From the NCBI GenBank assembly GCA_020720565.1, contig DYOK01000006.1, forward strand, positions 1-32,041: 32,041 nt of DNA, in the 5' to 3' direction. The notes beneath the pieces were generated by a model. The model did no database searches. It had not been told where the DNA came from and worked only from the letters and a program-made list of their open reading frames with translations. Below are positions 10,698 through 18,929 of this stretch, one piece after another; position 1 is the first letter of the stretch, and every line of letters begins with the position of its first letter. The DNA is from Acetofilamentum sp. Lineage in GTDB: Bacteria > Bacteroidota > Bacteroidia > Bacteroidales > JAFGXI01. The position numbers were made by a program, and so were the translations under genes.

Positions 10698-11393
10698 TTA
10701 AAGATTCATAGATTTAGGATCAACTTGAATGCCCGGGCTCATTGTAGACGATAAGTATATACTAAGTACATAAGTTCCTTTTGCTGCAACAGGTTTTAAT
10801 TTCTGTATAGTTTGTAAGAACTCGTGGACATTTTCTTCTATTTTTAAAGCCTCGAATGATACTTTACCAATATTTGAATGTACAATACCGTATTTGTCTA
10901 CTTTAAAATCGATTTTACCAGCTTTAACTTCTTGTACGGCTTTACCGACTTCCATTGTAACTGTACCAGTTTTGGGGTTAGGCATTAAACCACGTGGTCC
11001 TAAAACTCGACCTAGTTTACCTACTTTGGCCATAGCCGAAGGCATAGTAATTACTACGTCGAAGTCGGTCCAACCCTTTTCGATTTTTTCGATCATGTCA
11101 TCCATACCCACAAAGTCTGCACCAGCTGCGGTAGCCTCTGCTGCTTTATCGGGAGTACAAAGAACAAGTACTTTAGTATCTTTACCTGTACCGTGTGGTA
11201 AAGTAACGATACCTCTAACCATTTGATTAGCTTTACGTGGATCGACACCTAAACGAACTGCTACATCAACCGAGGCATCAAATTTTGCATAGTTAACTTC
11301 TTTAACTAATTTTGATGCTTCTTGTAATGTGTATTGTTTGTTCGGCTCAATCTTAGCGTTTGCTAATTTTTGCTTTTTTGTTAATTTTGCCAT
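10698..11393 (-). CDS. rplA: 50S ribosomal protein L1
   Basis: This is the L1-stalk protein that helps release tRNA from the E site, 231 aa. Family features seen are [20 protein letters not shown] (about residues 41-60), then LPHGTGK, and [18 protein letters not shown] (about 128-145). The C-terminus [21 protein letters not shown] is also typical. It lies 12 nt behind rplK. In E. coli L1 represses its own rplK-rplA message; no site for this was confirmed here. Confidence 0.98.
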   Translation of the reverse strand: MAKLTKKQKLANAKIEPNKQYTLQEASKLVKEVNYAKFDASVDVAVRLGVDPRKANQMVRGIVTLPHGTGKDTKVLVLCTPDKAAEATAAGADFVGMDDMIEKIEKGWTDFDVVITMPSAMAKVGKLGRVLGPRGLMPNPKTGTVTMEVGKAVQEVKAGKIDFKVDKYGIVHSNIGKVSFEALKIEENVHEFLQTIQKLKPVAAKGTYVLSIYLSSTMSPGIQVDPKSMNL

Positions 11394-11405
11394 TGCCTTT
11401 ACCTT

Positions 11406-11852
11406 TTAGTTAATTTCTGCAGGTACATTGCCTTCGACACGTAAACCCATACTTCGCGCTGTTCCGGCAACCATTTTCATGGCTGAACCGATAGTAAAAG
11501 CGTTTAAATCGGGCATCTTATTTTCGGCAATTGCTCTCACTTGTTCCCAAGTTACGTTACCTACTTTTTTACGATTCGACTCAGGTGATCCTGATTTAAT
11601 CTTGGCGGCTTCTAGCAATTGAACAGCTGCAGGTGGTGTTTTTACCACGAAATCGAAAGACTTATCACTGTAATATGTGATTAACACTGGTAATACTTTA
11701 CCGGGTTGGTCTTGAGTTCTGGCATTAAACTGCTTGCAAAATTCCATAATATTCACACCTTTAGAACCCAATGCTGGTCCTACTGGAGGAGATGGATTTG
11801 CGGCGGCACCTTTAATCTGTAGTTTGATAAAACCTAGTACTTCTTTCGCCAT
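11406..11852 (-). CDS. rplK: 50S ribosomal protein L11
   Basis: This is the L11 protein of the GTPase-associated centre, 148 aa. The N-terminal domain carries [19 protein letters not shown] with its conserved Pro residues, then [14 protein letters not shown]. The C-terminal rRNA-binding domain ends with [19 protein letters not shown], followed by LRVEG. It is the first ribosomal protein gene of the block, 28 nt behind nusG. Confidence 0.98.
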   Translation of the reverse strand: MAKEVLGFIKLQIKGAAANPSPPVGPALGSKGVNIMEFCKQFNARTQDQPGKVLPVLITYYSDKSFDFVVKTPPAAVQLLEAAKIKSGSPESNRKKVGNVTWEQVRAIAENKMPDLNAFTIGSAMKMVAGTARSMGLRVEGNVPAEIN

Positions 11853-11880
11853 AATTTATAATTAAAATAATTCAAGTTGA

Positions 11881-12432
11881 TTAATTTTCTTTTTCAACTT
11901 GTAAAAAACTTAGCTCTACAGGTGTTTTACGATTGAAGATTTTAACAGTAACCGTGAGTTTTTTCTTCTCATTGTCAACCTCTTCAATTATACCAGTAAA
12001 GGTGTTGAATGGACCATCAATAACTTTGACAGTTTCTCCAACGAAAAACGGAATGGTTATCTCTTCGGAACTATCAGAAAGCTCGTCGACTGTACCTAAA
12101 ATTCTTTTAACCTCTGCAGGCCTCAAGGGTACAGGCTGACCACCTCTTTCTTCTCCAAGAAATCCAATCACGCCAGTGATACTTTTGATAACGTGCAGTA
12201 CTTCTCCTTCGATGTTGGCTTCAACCAAAATATAACCAGGAAAAAAACTTCGTTCTTTACTAATTTTTTTTCCGTTACGAATTTGGTACACCTTCTCTTT
12301 TGGAATAAGTACTTGAGATACTTGATTAACGAGATTAAATGCAGCAACTTCACTTTCGATGAGTTCTTTCACCTTCATTTCTTTGCCACTAACCGCACGA
12401 ACCACGTACCATTTTTTATCGATATCTGCCAT
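11881..12432 (-). CDS. nusG: Transcription termination/antitermination protein NusG
   Basis: This RNA-polymerase-bound elongation factor has 183 aa. The N-terminal NGN domain begins KKWYVVRAVSGKEMKVKELIE and includes FFPGYILVEA and the GFLG.....P turn. The C-terminal KOW domain is seen at about residues 128-180 (VGETVKVIDGPFNTFTGIIEEV). It couples RNA polymerase to the ribosome or to Rho. It lies 17 nt behind secE, in the order widely conserved in bacteria. Confidence 0.97.
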   Translation of the reverse strand: MADIDKKWYVVRAVSGKEMKVKELIESEVAAFNLVNQVSQVLIPKEKVYQIRNGKKISKERSFFPGYILVEANIEGEVLHVIKSITGVIGFLGEERGGQPVPLRPAEVKRILGTVDELSDSSEEITIPFFVGETVKVIDGPFNTFTGIIEEVDNEKKKLTVTVKIFNRKTPVELSFLQVEKEN

Positions 12433-12449
12433 GATAATTTTTTAAATGA

Positions 12450-12641
12450 TTAAAACATGGAATATACCACCTGCATAGCATTGCGGAAAGAGTAATCCAT
12501 GAGCGCGATAACTATCGCAATCATGAAGGAAGCAACCATCACCACAATACCACTACTTTGTAATTCCTTCCAAGTAGGCCAAGTCACTTTGTTGACCAAC
12601 TCGTTATAGGACTCTTCAAAATAAGCTTTTATTCTCAACAT
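12450..12641 (-). CDS. secE: Preprotein translocase subunit SecE
   Basis: This is the small clamp subunit of the SecYEG channel, 63 aa in the single-membrane-span form. I chose the ATG at 12641 (MLRIKAYFEESYNELV...) because the upstream ATG at 12686 lies inside tRNA-Trp. The conserved amphipathic helix KVTWPTWKELQSS is followed by one transmembrane helix (GIVVMVASFMIAIVIALMDY). It lies 15 nt after tRNA-Trp and 17 nt before nusG. Confidence 0.95.
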   Translation of the reverse strand: MLRIKAYFEESYNELVNKVTWPTWKELQSSGIVVMVASFMIAIVIALMDYSFRNAMQVVYSMF

Positions 12642-12655
12642 ATTGAATAATTTTG

Positions 12656-12728
12656 CACGGGCGGAGAGGCTCGAACTCCCGACCAACGGTTTTGGAGACC
12701 GCTATTCTACCAACTGAACTACACCCGT
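12656..12728 (-). tRNA. tRNA-Trp (CCA anticodon)
   Basis: The minus strand folds into a full cloverleaf: acceptor stem ACGGGTG/CGCCCGT, anticodon stem-loop with CCA, and T arm with TTCGAGC. The CCA tail is not encoded. It lies between tuf and secE and is probably processed from the same transcript, downstream of a terminator-like hairpin. Confidence 0.96.
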
Positions 12729-12764
12729 ATAAAAACTCCTACCCAAAGATTTGAGTAGAAGTTT
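12728..12764 (-). terminator. Hairpin with T-run between tuf and tRNA-Trp
   Basis: In the minus-strand transcript, arms 12764-12751 and 12746-12733 pair over 14 bp with two G-U wobbles and a 4-nt loop, followed by TTTTTAT. This looks like an intrinsic terminator. Because no promoter is visible between it and tRNA-Trp/secE, it is probably leaky and lowers expression downstream of the very abundant tuf message. Confidence 0.65.
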
Positions 12765-12777
12765 AATATTATAATAA

Positions 12778-13962
12778 TTACTTAATAATTTCGATAACCT
12801 GACCAGCACCAACTGTACGACCACCTTCGCGGATAGCGAAACGTAATCCTTTGTCGATAGCAACTTCGGTAATCAATTCTACAGTAATGGTTACGTTATC
12901 ACCTGGCATTACCATTTCAACACCATCACCTAAAGTAATTTCACCTGTTACGTCAAGCGTACGCAAGTAGAATTGAGGACGGTATTTGTTATGGAATGGA
13001 GTGTGACGTCCACCTTCTTCTTTTTTCAAGATATAAACCTCAGCTTTAAAGGTAGTGTGTGGAGTAATAGAACCTGGTTTGGCCAAAACCATACCTCTTC
13101 TAATATCTTTTTTATCTACACCACGAAGTAAAAGACCAACGTTATCACCAGCTTCGCCAGTATCGAGAATTTTACGGAACATTTCAACACCAGTACAAAC
13201 TGTTTTCTTGTTCTCTGCACCTAATCCGATAATGTGGATTTCGTCTCCAGTGTGAACAACACCAGTTTCGATTCTACCAGTAGCAACAGTTCCACGACCA
13301 GTGATTGAGAATACGTCCTCAACAGGCATCAAGAAAGGTTTTTCGATATCACGAGGAGGAATTGGAATCCATGAGTCTACAGCATCCATTAATTGCATAA
13401 TGCTATCAACCCATTTAGGATCGTTGTTCAATCCACCAAGTGCCGAACCACGAATGATAGGTGTCTCACCTTCGTATCCGTAGAACTCCAAAAGGTCAAT
13501 CATTTCCATTTCGACAAGTTCGAGCATCTCTGCATCATCAACCATGTCTACTTTGTTCAAGAAAATAACCAATTTTGGTACGTTAACCTGACGAGCTAAA
13601 AGAATGTGCTCGCGTGTTTGTGGCATTGGACCATCGGTAGCAGCAACTACAACAATAGCACCGTCCATTTGAGCCGCACCAGTAACCATGTTTTTAACAT
13701 AGTCAGCGTGACCTGGACAGTCTACGTGAGCGTAGTGACGCTTCTCAGTAGTGTACTCTACGTGAGCGGTATTGATGGTGATACCTCTTTCTTTTTCCTC
13801 TGGTGCGTTATCGATTGAATCGAATGAACGCAATTCTGACAAACCTTTGCTAGCTAAAACGGTTGTAATAGCGGCAGTTAAGGTGGTCTTACCGTGGTCA
13901 ACGTGACCAATAGTTCCAATGTTTACGTGTGGTTTGGATCTATCAAATTTTTCTTTAGCCAT
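12778..13962 (-). CDS. tuf: Elongation factor Tu
   Basis: This GTPase delivers aminoacyl-tRNA to the ribosome; 394 aa, standard length. G1 is GHVDHGKTT (residues 19-27), followed by [12 protein letters not shown] (switch I), [20 protein letters not shown] (G3) and NKVDMVDD (G4). Domains 2 and 3 are complete, ending in [21 protein letters not shown]. It is the first protein gene behind a four-tRNA cluster, the same arrangement as E. coli tufB. Confidence 0.98.
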   Translation of the reverse strand: MAKEKFDRSKPHVNIGTIGHVDHGKTTLTAAITTVLASKGLSELRSFDSIDNAPEEKERGITINTAHVEYTTEKRHYAHVDCPGHADYVKNMVTGAAQMDGAIVVVAATDGPMPQTREHILLARQVNVPKLVIFLNKVDMVDDAEMLELVEMEMIDLLEFYGYEGETPIIRGSALGGLNNDPKWVDSIMQLMDAVDSWIPIPPRDIEKPFLMPVEDVFSITGRGTVATGRIETGVVHTGDEIHIIGLGAENKKTVCTGVEMFRKILDTGEAGDNVGLLLRGVDKKDIRRGMVLAKPGSITPHTTFKAEVYILKKEEGGRHTPFHNKYRPQFYLRTLDVTGEITLGDGVEMVMPGDNVTITVELITEVAIDKGLRFAIREGGRTVGAGQVIEIIK

Positions 13963-14037
13963 AACTTAAATTTATTTAACTACTTTTAACAATTTACTAT
14001 TTAATATCTTTAAAATCAATTACTTGATAAAAAAAAG

Positions 14038-14109
14038 AGCCAACGATGGGAATTGAACCCATGACCTTTTCCTTACCAAGGAAACGCTCTACCCCTGAGC
14101 TACGTCGGC
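14038..14109 (-). tRNA. tRNA-Thr (GGT anticodon)
   Basis: The cloverleaf on the minus strand has acceptor stem GCCGACG/CGTTGGC, anticodon stem TTTCC/GGAAA with loop TTGGTAA, and T loop TTCAATT. No CCA is encoded. A run of eight T follows one base past the 3' end, in the 75-nt spacer before tuf. Confidence 0.96.
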
Positions 14110-14119
14110 TTGTAATAAG

Positions 14120-14192
14120 AGCGGGCAACGAGGTTCGAACTCGCGACCCTCAGCTTGGAAGGCTGATGCTCTACCAACTGAGCTACACCCGC
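14120..14192 (-). tRNA. tRNA-Gly (TCC anticodon)
   Basis: The cloverleaf on the minus strand has acceptor stem GCGGGTG/TGCCCGC, anticodon stem TCAGC/GCTGA with loop CTTCCAA, and T loop TTCGAAC. It lies 10 nt upstream of tRNA-Thr(GGT). Confidence 0.96.
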
Positions 14193-14202
14193 TTATTACT
14201 CG

Positions 14203-14285
14203 TGGGAAGAGCAGGGTTCGAACCTACGTAGGCGTATGCCAACAGATTTACAGTCTGCCCCGTTTAACCACTTCGGTATCTTCCC
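14203..14285 (-). tRNA. tRNA-Tyr (GTA anticodon)
   Basis: This is a class II tRNA of 83 nt with a long variable arm. The acceptor stem is GGGAAGA/TCTTCCC, the anticodon loop carries GTA within CAGACTGTAAATCTG, and the T loop is TTCGAAC. It lies 10 nt upstream of tRNA-Gly. Confidence 0.96.
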
Positions 14286-14312
14286 GGTTATTTTTACTAT
14301 CTTAAAGAACTG

Positions 14313-14386
14313 AGCCGGTGGAGGGATTCGAACCCCCGACCAGCTGATTACAAATCAGCTGCTCTGGCCAACTGAGCTACACCGGC
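14313..14386 (-). tRNA. tRNA-Thr (TGT anticodon)
   Basis: This is the first gene of the tRNA-tuf transcript. The acceptor stem is GCCGGTG/CACCGGC, the anticodon stem GCTGA/TCAGC has loop TTTGTAA, and the T loop is TTCGAAT. Order and anticodons of the four tRNAs match E. coli thrU-tyrU-glyT-thrT. Confidence 0.96.
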
Positions 14387-14413
14387 ATTCCTTTTCCATT
14401 TTCAAAAGGTTTG

Positions 14414-14444
14414 CAAATTTATTAAATATTTTAATTGTAAACAA
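14414..14444 (-). promoter_or_regulatory. Promoter of the tRNA-tuf-secE-rpl-rpo block
   Basis: On the minus strand TTG (14444-14442), a 20-nt spacer and TAAATTTG (14421-14414) fit the Bacteroidota -33/-7 consensus. The expected start point lies about 20 nt before tRNA-Thr(TGT). No comparable promoter is visible further down, so much of the block may depend on it. Confidence 0.75.
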
Positions 14445-14481
14445 GGTTTTGTAATCTTTTTTCTTGCTATTTATTAACCAA

Positions 14482-14526
14482 AGCAAATTCCTTAGTTATA
14501 CTATGGTAATAACTAAGGAATTTGCT
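14482..14526. repeat. Perfect 18-bp inverted repeat (hairpin)
   Basis: Arms AGCAAATTCCTTAGTTAT (14482-14499) and its exact reverse complement (14509-14526) flank a 9-nt loop. Such length and perfection are unusual in this window. Neither side has a T-run longer than three, so it is a poor standard terminator, although it overlaps the stop codon of the small minus-strand frame. Confidence 0.85.
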
Positions 14527-14689
14527 CCCAATAAATATCGAAAAAAATTGATGGGATCACCCACTCTTGTTTATTCCTATTATACTTATTCAAGTGTAAC
14601 TCGTCACAAAAGTACACTTTTAAATTGAATTCGAAAGCATCTTTTTTCAATTTGATTGTTCCCTTTAGCTTAAAACTACCATTTTTCAA
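14513..14689 (-). CDS. Small open frame, 58 aa, possible gene or gene remnant
   Basis: Translation from a TTG at 14689 gives a 58-aa peptide with a protein-like alternation of charged and hydrophobic residues: GTIKLKKDAFEFNLKVYF in the first half and EWVIPSIFFDIYWEQIP at the end. A stop codon lies immediately before the TTG, so it is either a complete small protein or the 3' part of a decayed gene. No TAnnTTTG element is visible upstream. The family is not recognised, and chance cannot be excluded at this length. Confidence 0.3.
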   Translation of the reverse strand: MKNGSFKLKGTIKLKKDAFEFNLKVYFCDELHLNKYNRNKQEWVIPSIFFDIYWEQIP

Positions 14690-14836
14690 TTATGATTTTA
14701 AGCCCGTTTCAACAACAGCACATTTCTACGCTTAGTGTTATTCTTTGTTCAAATGTTGTATCTATTTGTATTTCTTATCATTATATAATGATATTAAAAA
14801 TTTAACTATTTTTTATCAAAATTATAGTACTATGTA

Positions 14837-14868
14837 TTGCACAATACTATTGTTTGTATATATCTTTG
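14837..14868 (+). promoter_or_regulatory. Promoter of the PadR-PspC operon
   Basis: TTG (14837-14839), a 21-nt spacer and TATCTTTG (14861-14868) fit the Bacteroidota consensus. The start point would fall about 15 nt before the ATG at 14890. Confidence 0.65.
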
Positions 14869-14889
14869 CATTATAAAATTTAAAAGCGT

Positions 14890-15222
14890 ATGTCGGAACG
14901 TCAAAACTTTGAATCGCAAATTCGAAAAGGAATTTTGGAATATTGCATCCTCAGCGTTCTTGGGAACGAGAGGGCTTATGCATCAGATATCATAAAAAAA
15001 TTGAAAGAAGCTAAACTGATAGTGGTCGAAGGAACGCTTTATCCACTTCTTACCCGCATGAAAAATGCCGAACTTTTAACCTACGAATGGGAAGAAAGCA
15101 ACTCAGGGCCACCGCGTAAATATTATTTTTTGACTGCTAAAGGCGGCGAATTTCAAAAAGAATTACACCAATATTGGCAAGAATTAGTAGAATCGGTTGC
15201 ATTAATCACTCAAAAACAATAA
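14890..15222 (+). CDS. PadR-family transcriptional regulator
   Basis: This is a 110-aa winged-helix DNA-binding protein of the PadR family. The domain covers most of the chain: KGILEYCILSVLGNERAYASDIIKKL, then VEGTLYPLLTRMKNAELLTYEWEES and GPPRKYYFLTAKG, which are the recognition helix and wing signatures of the family. It lacks the long C-terminal dimerisation helices of larger members. It lies 5 nt before a PspC-domain membrane protein gene, a pairing common in Bacteroidota, and probably represses its own operon in response to envelope or drug stress; the signal is unknown. Confidence 0.92.
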   Translation: MSERQNFESQIRKGILEYCILSVLGNERAYASDIIKKLKEAKLIVVEGTLYPLLTRMKNAELLTYEWEESNSGPPRKYYFLTAKGGEFQKELHQYWQELVESVALITQKQ

Positions 15223-15227
15223 TCACC

Positions 15228-16727
15228 ATGAATAAAACTTTTAACGTCAACATAGCAGGCCAAGTGTTTCATATTAACGACGACGCCTATCAAAATTTGG
15301 AACAGTATTTAGACAATATTAAGCGGCATTTCGAAACAGAAACTGGAGGGCAAGAGATTGTAGCCGACATTGAAAGCCGTATGGCCGAAATATTTACAGA
15401 ACGTTTTGCAGGACGACGCTCAATAATTGAATTTGCCGATGTCGAAGCCGCAGTTGTAATATTGGGAAAGGTAAACGACATGGAATCTAACGGGGTCGAA
15501 GAAAATGGCAATCCTACGTCAAACGAAACTCAAGATACAGAAGAAAAGAAATTGTTTCGCGACATCGACGATAAATATTTTGGAGGCGTGTCGACTGGCT
15601 TGTCGCATTATTTTGGTTTAGACGCCAACATTATCAGAATTATATTTGTGATTTTGGCATTTAGCACCGCTGGGATTTTAATTTACTTAATTTTATGGGC
15701 TGCCATACCAGGTGCAAAAACGAATCTCGAAAAAATGCAAATGAAAGGCGAACCCATTACCTTATCGAACTTAGAAAAGAACATCACTAAACAAATAAAC
15801 GAGGTTGCTGATGGATTTAAAAAGAAAAATATTGGGATAACGATTAGCTCTCTTATATCAAGAATTATCAAAGGAATTGTAACAATATTAAATGGGATCT
15901 GGAAAATTGTCAGTAAGATATTTGGAATATTCTCTATATTAATAGGTATTATATTGCTTGCTATCATGGTTAATATTTGGTTTTTCGATGCTCAAGCCAT
16001 GGTACACATTAACGACAGCGAATTGGAATTTGTTGCGATTAAGCCTTTTGTAACACATTTTTTCCAACCCAATTCGAGTACCTTATTTATATTGACTACT
16101 TTGGGATTGGCCTTGATACCTATTATCAGCATGTTGTCGGTGGGGGTCAAAATTCTTTTGAATATCAAAAAATCGTTTAAAGCATTTTATCTAAGTCTAG
16201 GAATGGCTTGGTTTTTCTTAGCCATCATGTTGGCTTTTTACATGATACCATTTGCCAAGGAGTTTAAACACGAACGTGTCGTGACACAAGTTATCCACGA
16301 TTCACTAGAGCACTCTAAAATTTATGTACAGTTTAACGATAATAAGGCAAATCTAACGAACCCTCATTGGATATTATCGCTGTCGGATGACGCTTTGTAT
16401 ATGAATGAAAGTTCGACATGGATGCATCCGGAGATGGAAATTTTGGAAAGTGAAGACAGTTTATGGCATTTCGAATTGGTAAACGAATCGAAAGGAAGGT
16501 CGGTAAAAGATGCATTAAAACGTGCCGAATCTATTCAAAACTCAATGGTTTTTCGGTCGGATACCTTGTTTGTTAACGAATTTACAGTATTCCCTAATCC
16601 TTACCGTGGGCAAATGAGTCGATTAAAGATATATAAGCCATTTTCATCTGAAATTCAGAGCAATAGGCCAGAGCTGATTATTGAAGCACTTGAAGATTGT
16701 AACAATGATGTCGAAATGGATTTCTAA
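15228..16727 (+). CDS. PspC-domain membrane protein
   Basis: The predicted product has 499 aa. I chose the ATG at 15228, 5 nt after the PadR stop codon, over an earlier in-frame ATG inside padR. The soluble N-terminal part (about 1-85) is followed by a PspC domain (about 108-167, FRDIDDKYFGGVSTGLSHYF, then a hydrophobic helix ending LILWAAIPGA). Further membrane helices follow near residues 225-255, 285-315 and 325-345, and then a mostly soluble C-terminal domain of about 140 aa. PspC proteins take part in envelope stress responses of the phage-shock type. It is transcribed with the PadR gene and ends at a strong terminator. Confidence 0.85.
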   Translation: MNKTFNVNIAGQVFHINDDAYQNLEQYLDNIKRHFETETGGQEIVADIESRMAEIFTERFAGRRSIIEFADVEAAVVILGKVNDMESNGVEENGNPTSNETQDTEEKKLFRDIDDKYFGGVSTGLSHYFGLDANIIRIIFVILAFSTAGILIYLILWAAIPGAKTNLEKMQMKGEPITLSNLEKNITKQINEVADGFKKKNIGITISSLISRIIKGIVTILNGIWKIVSKIFGIFSILIGIILLAIMVNIWFFDAQAMVHINDSELEFVAIKPFVTHFFQPNSSTLFILTTLGLALIPIISMLSVGVKILLNIKKSFKAFYLSLGMAWFFLAIMLAFYMIPFAKEFKHERVVTQVIHDSLEHSKIYVQFNDNKANLTNPHWILSLSDDALYMNESSTWMHPEMEILESEDSLWHFELVNESKGRSVKDALKRAESIQNSMVFRSDTLFVNEFTVFPNPYRGQMSRLKIYKPFSSEIQSNRPELIIEALEDCNNDVEMDF

Positions 16728-16806
16728 TCGTGACATAATGCAAAATTCAATCCTCTAAAATAAATTGAGTCAAATCGACAATAGGTGGATAATTCCATTT
16801 GCTTAC

Positions 16807-16843
16807 AATCCGTTTTAGAAAAAACTAAAGCGGATTCTTTTTG
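16807..16843 (+). terminator. Intrinsic terminator of the PadR-PspC operon
   Basis: Arms AATCCGTTTTAG (16807-16818) and CTAAAGCGGATT (16825-16836) pair over 12 bp with one G-U wobble around an A6 loop, followed by CTTTTTG. Confidence 0.85.
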
Positions 16844-16883
16844 CAAGCATGTTTAAGGCATATCGACAATCCACACAAATGAT

Positions 16884-16891
16884 TATCTTTG
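16884..16891 (+). promoter_or_regulatory. -7 element of lepA
   Basis: TATCTTTG matches the TAnnTTTG consensus 32 nt before the lepA ATG. A matching TTG element at the expected distance is not seen. Confidence 0.5.
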
Positions 16892-16923
16892 CAAATTATT
16901 TGAGTTAAAGCATACATCCACAT

Positions 16924-18711
16924 ATGAAGCACATTAGAAATTTTTGTATTATAGCCCACATCGACCATGGCAAAAGCACTTTAGCCGACAGGCTTTTGGA
17001 ATATACAGGCACTGTTACCGGACGCGATGCCCAAGAACAAGTTCTCGACAACATGGATTTAGAGCGTGAACGAGGCATTACCATTAAGAGCCACGCCATA
17101 CAAATGGATTATAAATACAATAACGAAAAATATGTTCTTAATCTAATCGATACCCCTGGACACGTCGATTTTTCGTACGAGGTATCACGTTCTATTGCGG
17201 CATGCGAGGGCGCTTTATTGATTGTGGATGCTACTCAAGGTATTCAAGCACAGACCATTTCTAATTTATATCTGGCCATCGAAAACGATTTGGAGATTAT
17301 TCCAGTTATGAACAAAATGGATCTTGACAGTGCCATGCCCGACGAAGTTGAAGAGCAAATAATCGACTTAATCGGATGCAAGCGCGAAGACATTATCAGA
17401 GCTTCTGGCAAAACGGGCATGGGTGTGATGGATATTTTGGCACAAATAGTTGAACGTGTCCCCTCGCCTTCTGGAGACCCCAACGCACCGCTTCAAGCTT
17501 TGGTTTTCGATTCGGTTTTCAACTCGTTCCGCGGCATTATCGCTTATTTTAAAATCACCAATGGCGAAATTCGCAAAAATGATTTGGTTAAATTTTTCAA
17601 TACCAAAAAAGAGTACAATGCAGACGAGGTTGGAATTTTACGTTTAAAACCAGAACCCCGCGATGTAGTCAAAACAGGCGATGTAGGTTATATTATTTCG
17701 GGTATCAAAACCTCGAAAGAAGTTAAAGTTGGCGATACCATTACCCACCCCCACCGCTCTTGCGACAAAGCTATTGATGGTTTCGAAGATGTAAAGCCAA
17801 TGGTATTTGCAGGGGTTTACCCGATTGACGCCGAAGATTATGAAGACCTGCGTGCTTCGCTCGAAAAACTACAATTAAACGACGCCTCTTTAACATTCGA
17901 GCCCGAATCGTCGGCCGCATTGGGTTTTGGATTCCGTTGCGGTTTTTTAGGTCTTTTGCACATGGAGATAATTCAGGAGCGTCTCGACAGAGAATTCGAA
18001 ATGAATGTAATTACAACAGTTCCCAACGTGTCGTATTTGGTTTACACCAAAAAAGGCGAAGTTACGGAAGTTCATAATCCTTCGAGCTTACCCGATTTAA
18101 ACTTGCTCGAGAAAATTGAAGAGCCATTTATTAAAGCCCAGATTATCACCAAATCGGACTATTTGGGAAATATTATGACACTTTGTTTATCGAAAAGGGG
18201 GATATTGAATAACCAAACATTTATAACGGGTAATCGTGTCGATTTAAGTTTTGATATGCCATTAGGCGAAATTGTGATCGACTTTTACGATAAACTCAAA
18301 AGCATTTCGAAAGGGTATGCTTCGTTCGACTATTACAGAATTGGATACCGACCAGCTAACCTGGTCAAATTAGATATTTTACTCAACGGCGATGGCGTCG
18401 ATGCTCTTTCTGCCTTAATCCACCAGGACAATGCTCAAAACTTTGGCCGAAGAATTTGCGAAAAACTAAAAGATTTAATTCCTAGGCAACAATTCGACAT
18501 TGCCATACAAGCGGCCATTGGCGTCAAAGTGATTGCTCGCGAAACCATTAAAGCCGTTCGTAAAGACGTTACCGCAAAATGTTATGGTGGCGACATTACT
18601 CGTAAGCGCAAACTACTCGAAAAACAGAAAAAAGGTAAAAAACGAATGAAACAAATTGGTAATGTCGAAGTGCCACAAAATGCCTTTTTAGCGGTATTAA
18701 AACTAGATTAA
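16924..18711 (+). CDS. lepA: Elongation factor 4 (LepA)
   Basis: This ribosome-associated GTPase (595 aa) acts in translation under stress and in subunit biogenesis. G1 is AHIDHGKS (residues 11-18), followed by [12 protein letters not shown] (switch I), [15 protein letters not shown] (G3) and NKMDLDSA (G4). The family-specific C-terminal domain is complete, with [20 protein letters not shown] and the final [16 protein letters not shown]. It stands alone between a terminator upstream and a weaker hairpin downstream. Confidence 0.97.
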   Translation: MKHIRNFCIIAHIDHGKSTLADRLLEYTGTVTGRDAQEQVLDNMDLERERGITIKSHAIQMDYKYNNEKYVLNLIDTPGHVDFSYEVSRSIAACEGALLIVDATQGIQAQTISNLYLAIENDLEIIPVMNKMDLDSAMPDEVEEQIIDLIGCKREDIIRASGKTGMGVMDILAQIVERVPSPSGDPNAPLQALVFDSVFNSFRGIIAYFKITNGEIRKNDLVKFFNTKKEYNADEVGILRLKPEPRDVVKTGDVGYIISGIKTSKEVKVGDTITHPHRSCDKAIDGFEDVKPMVFAGVYPIDAEDYEDLRASLEKLQLNDASLTFEPESSAALGFGFRCGFLGLLHMEIIQERLDREFEMNVITTVPNVSYLVYTKKGEVTEVHNPSSLPDLNLLEKIEEPFIKAQIITKSDYLGNIMTLCLSKRGILNNQTFITGNRVDLSFDMPLGEIVIDFYDKLKSISKGYASFDYYRIGYRPANLVKLDILLNGDGVDALSALIHQDNAQNFGRRICEKLKDLIPRQQFDIAIQAAIGVKVIARETIKAVRKDVTAKCYGGDITRKRKLLEKQKKGKKRMKQIGNVEVPQNAFLAVLKLD

Positions 18712-18728
18712 GGTTTTTAAATTTGACT

Positions 18729-18762
18729 TCTATACATACCTTAAATCATGGTATAGATTTTT
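18729..18762 (+). terminator. Probable terminator of lepA
   Basis: TCTATAC (18729-18735) and GTATAGA (18751-18757) form a 7-bp AT-rich stem with a long loop that can pair further (ACC/GGT), followed by TTTTT. The stem is weak. Confidence 0.4.
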
Positions 18763-18788
18763 GAAATTGCAGTTAACTTGTCAAAAAT

Positions 18789-18923
18789 ATATCGTTGATT
18801 TCGACGATAATCTGAAATATCGTTAATTTCGACGATAATCCGAAATATCGTTAATTTCGACGATAATCTGAAATATCGTTGATTTCGACGATATTTTGAA
18901 ATATCGATAATTTAAACGATATT
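18789..18923. repeat. Five contiguous 28-bp dyad repeats upstream of satD
   Basis: Copies begin at 18789, 18817, 18845, 18873 and 18901 with a period of exactly 28 bp and no spacers. Copies 1-4 differ at only a few positions; copy 5 is diverged and truncated. Each copy holds an imperfect palindrome with arms TATCGT and ACGATA separated by 8 bases (copy 5 has TATCGA as left arm). The array ends 6 nt before the satD start codon. The fixed period, close to 2.7 helical turns, and the dyad in every copy look like an array of protein-binding sites. Confidence 0.9.
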
Positions 18924-18929
18924 TGTTGC

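Larger units (their letters stand above)
14387..14889. other. Gene-poor spacer between tRNA cluster and padR
   Basis: This 503-bp spacer holds the divergent promoters of the tRNA block and of the PadR gene. It also holds an 18-bp perfect hairpin (14482-14526) and a 58-codon open frame on the minus strand (14513-14689). Nothing else is supported. Confidence 0.6.

Noticed and set aside
12642-12686. 15-residue N-terminal extension of SecE
   Set aside because: The extension is encoded by tRNA-Trp sequence; the ATG at 12641 gives the normal SecE length.
14046-14231. Plus-strand 61-aa open frame with GIEPMTFSLPRKRS-like sequence
   Set aside because: It runs antisense through three tRNA genes; such frames are well-known artefacts of tRNA sequence and are not coding.
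18789-18928. 28-bp repeats as a CRISPR array
   Set aside because: The repeats are contiguous with no spacers, there are only five, and no cas gene is in the window.
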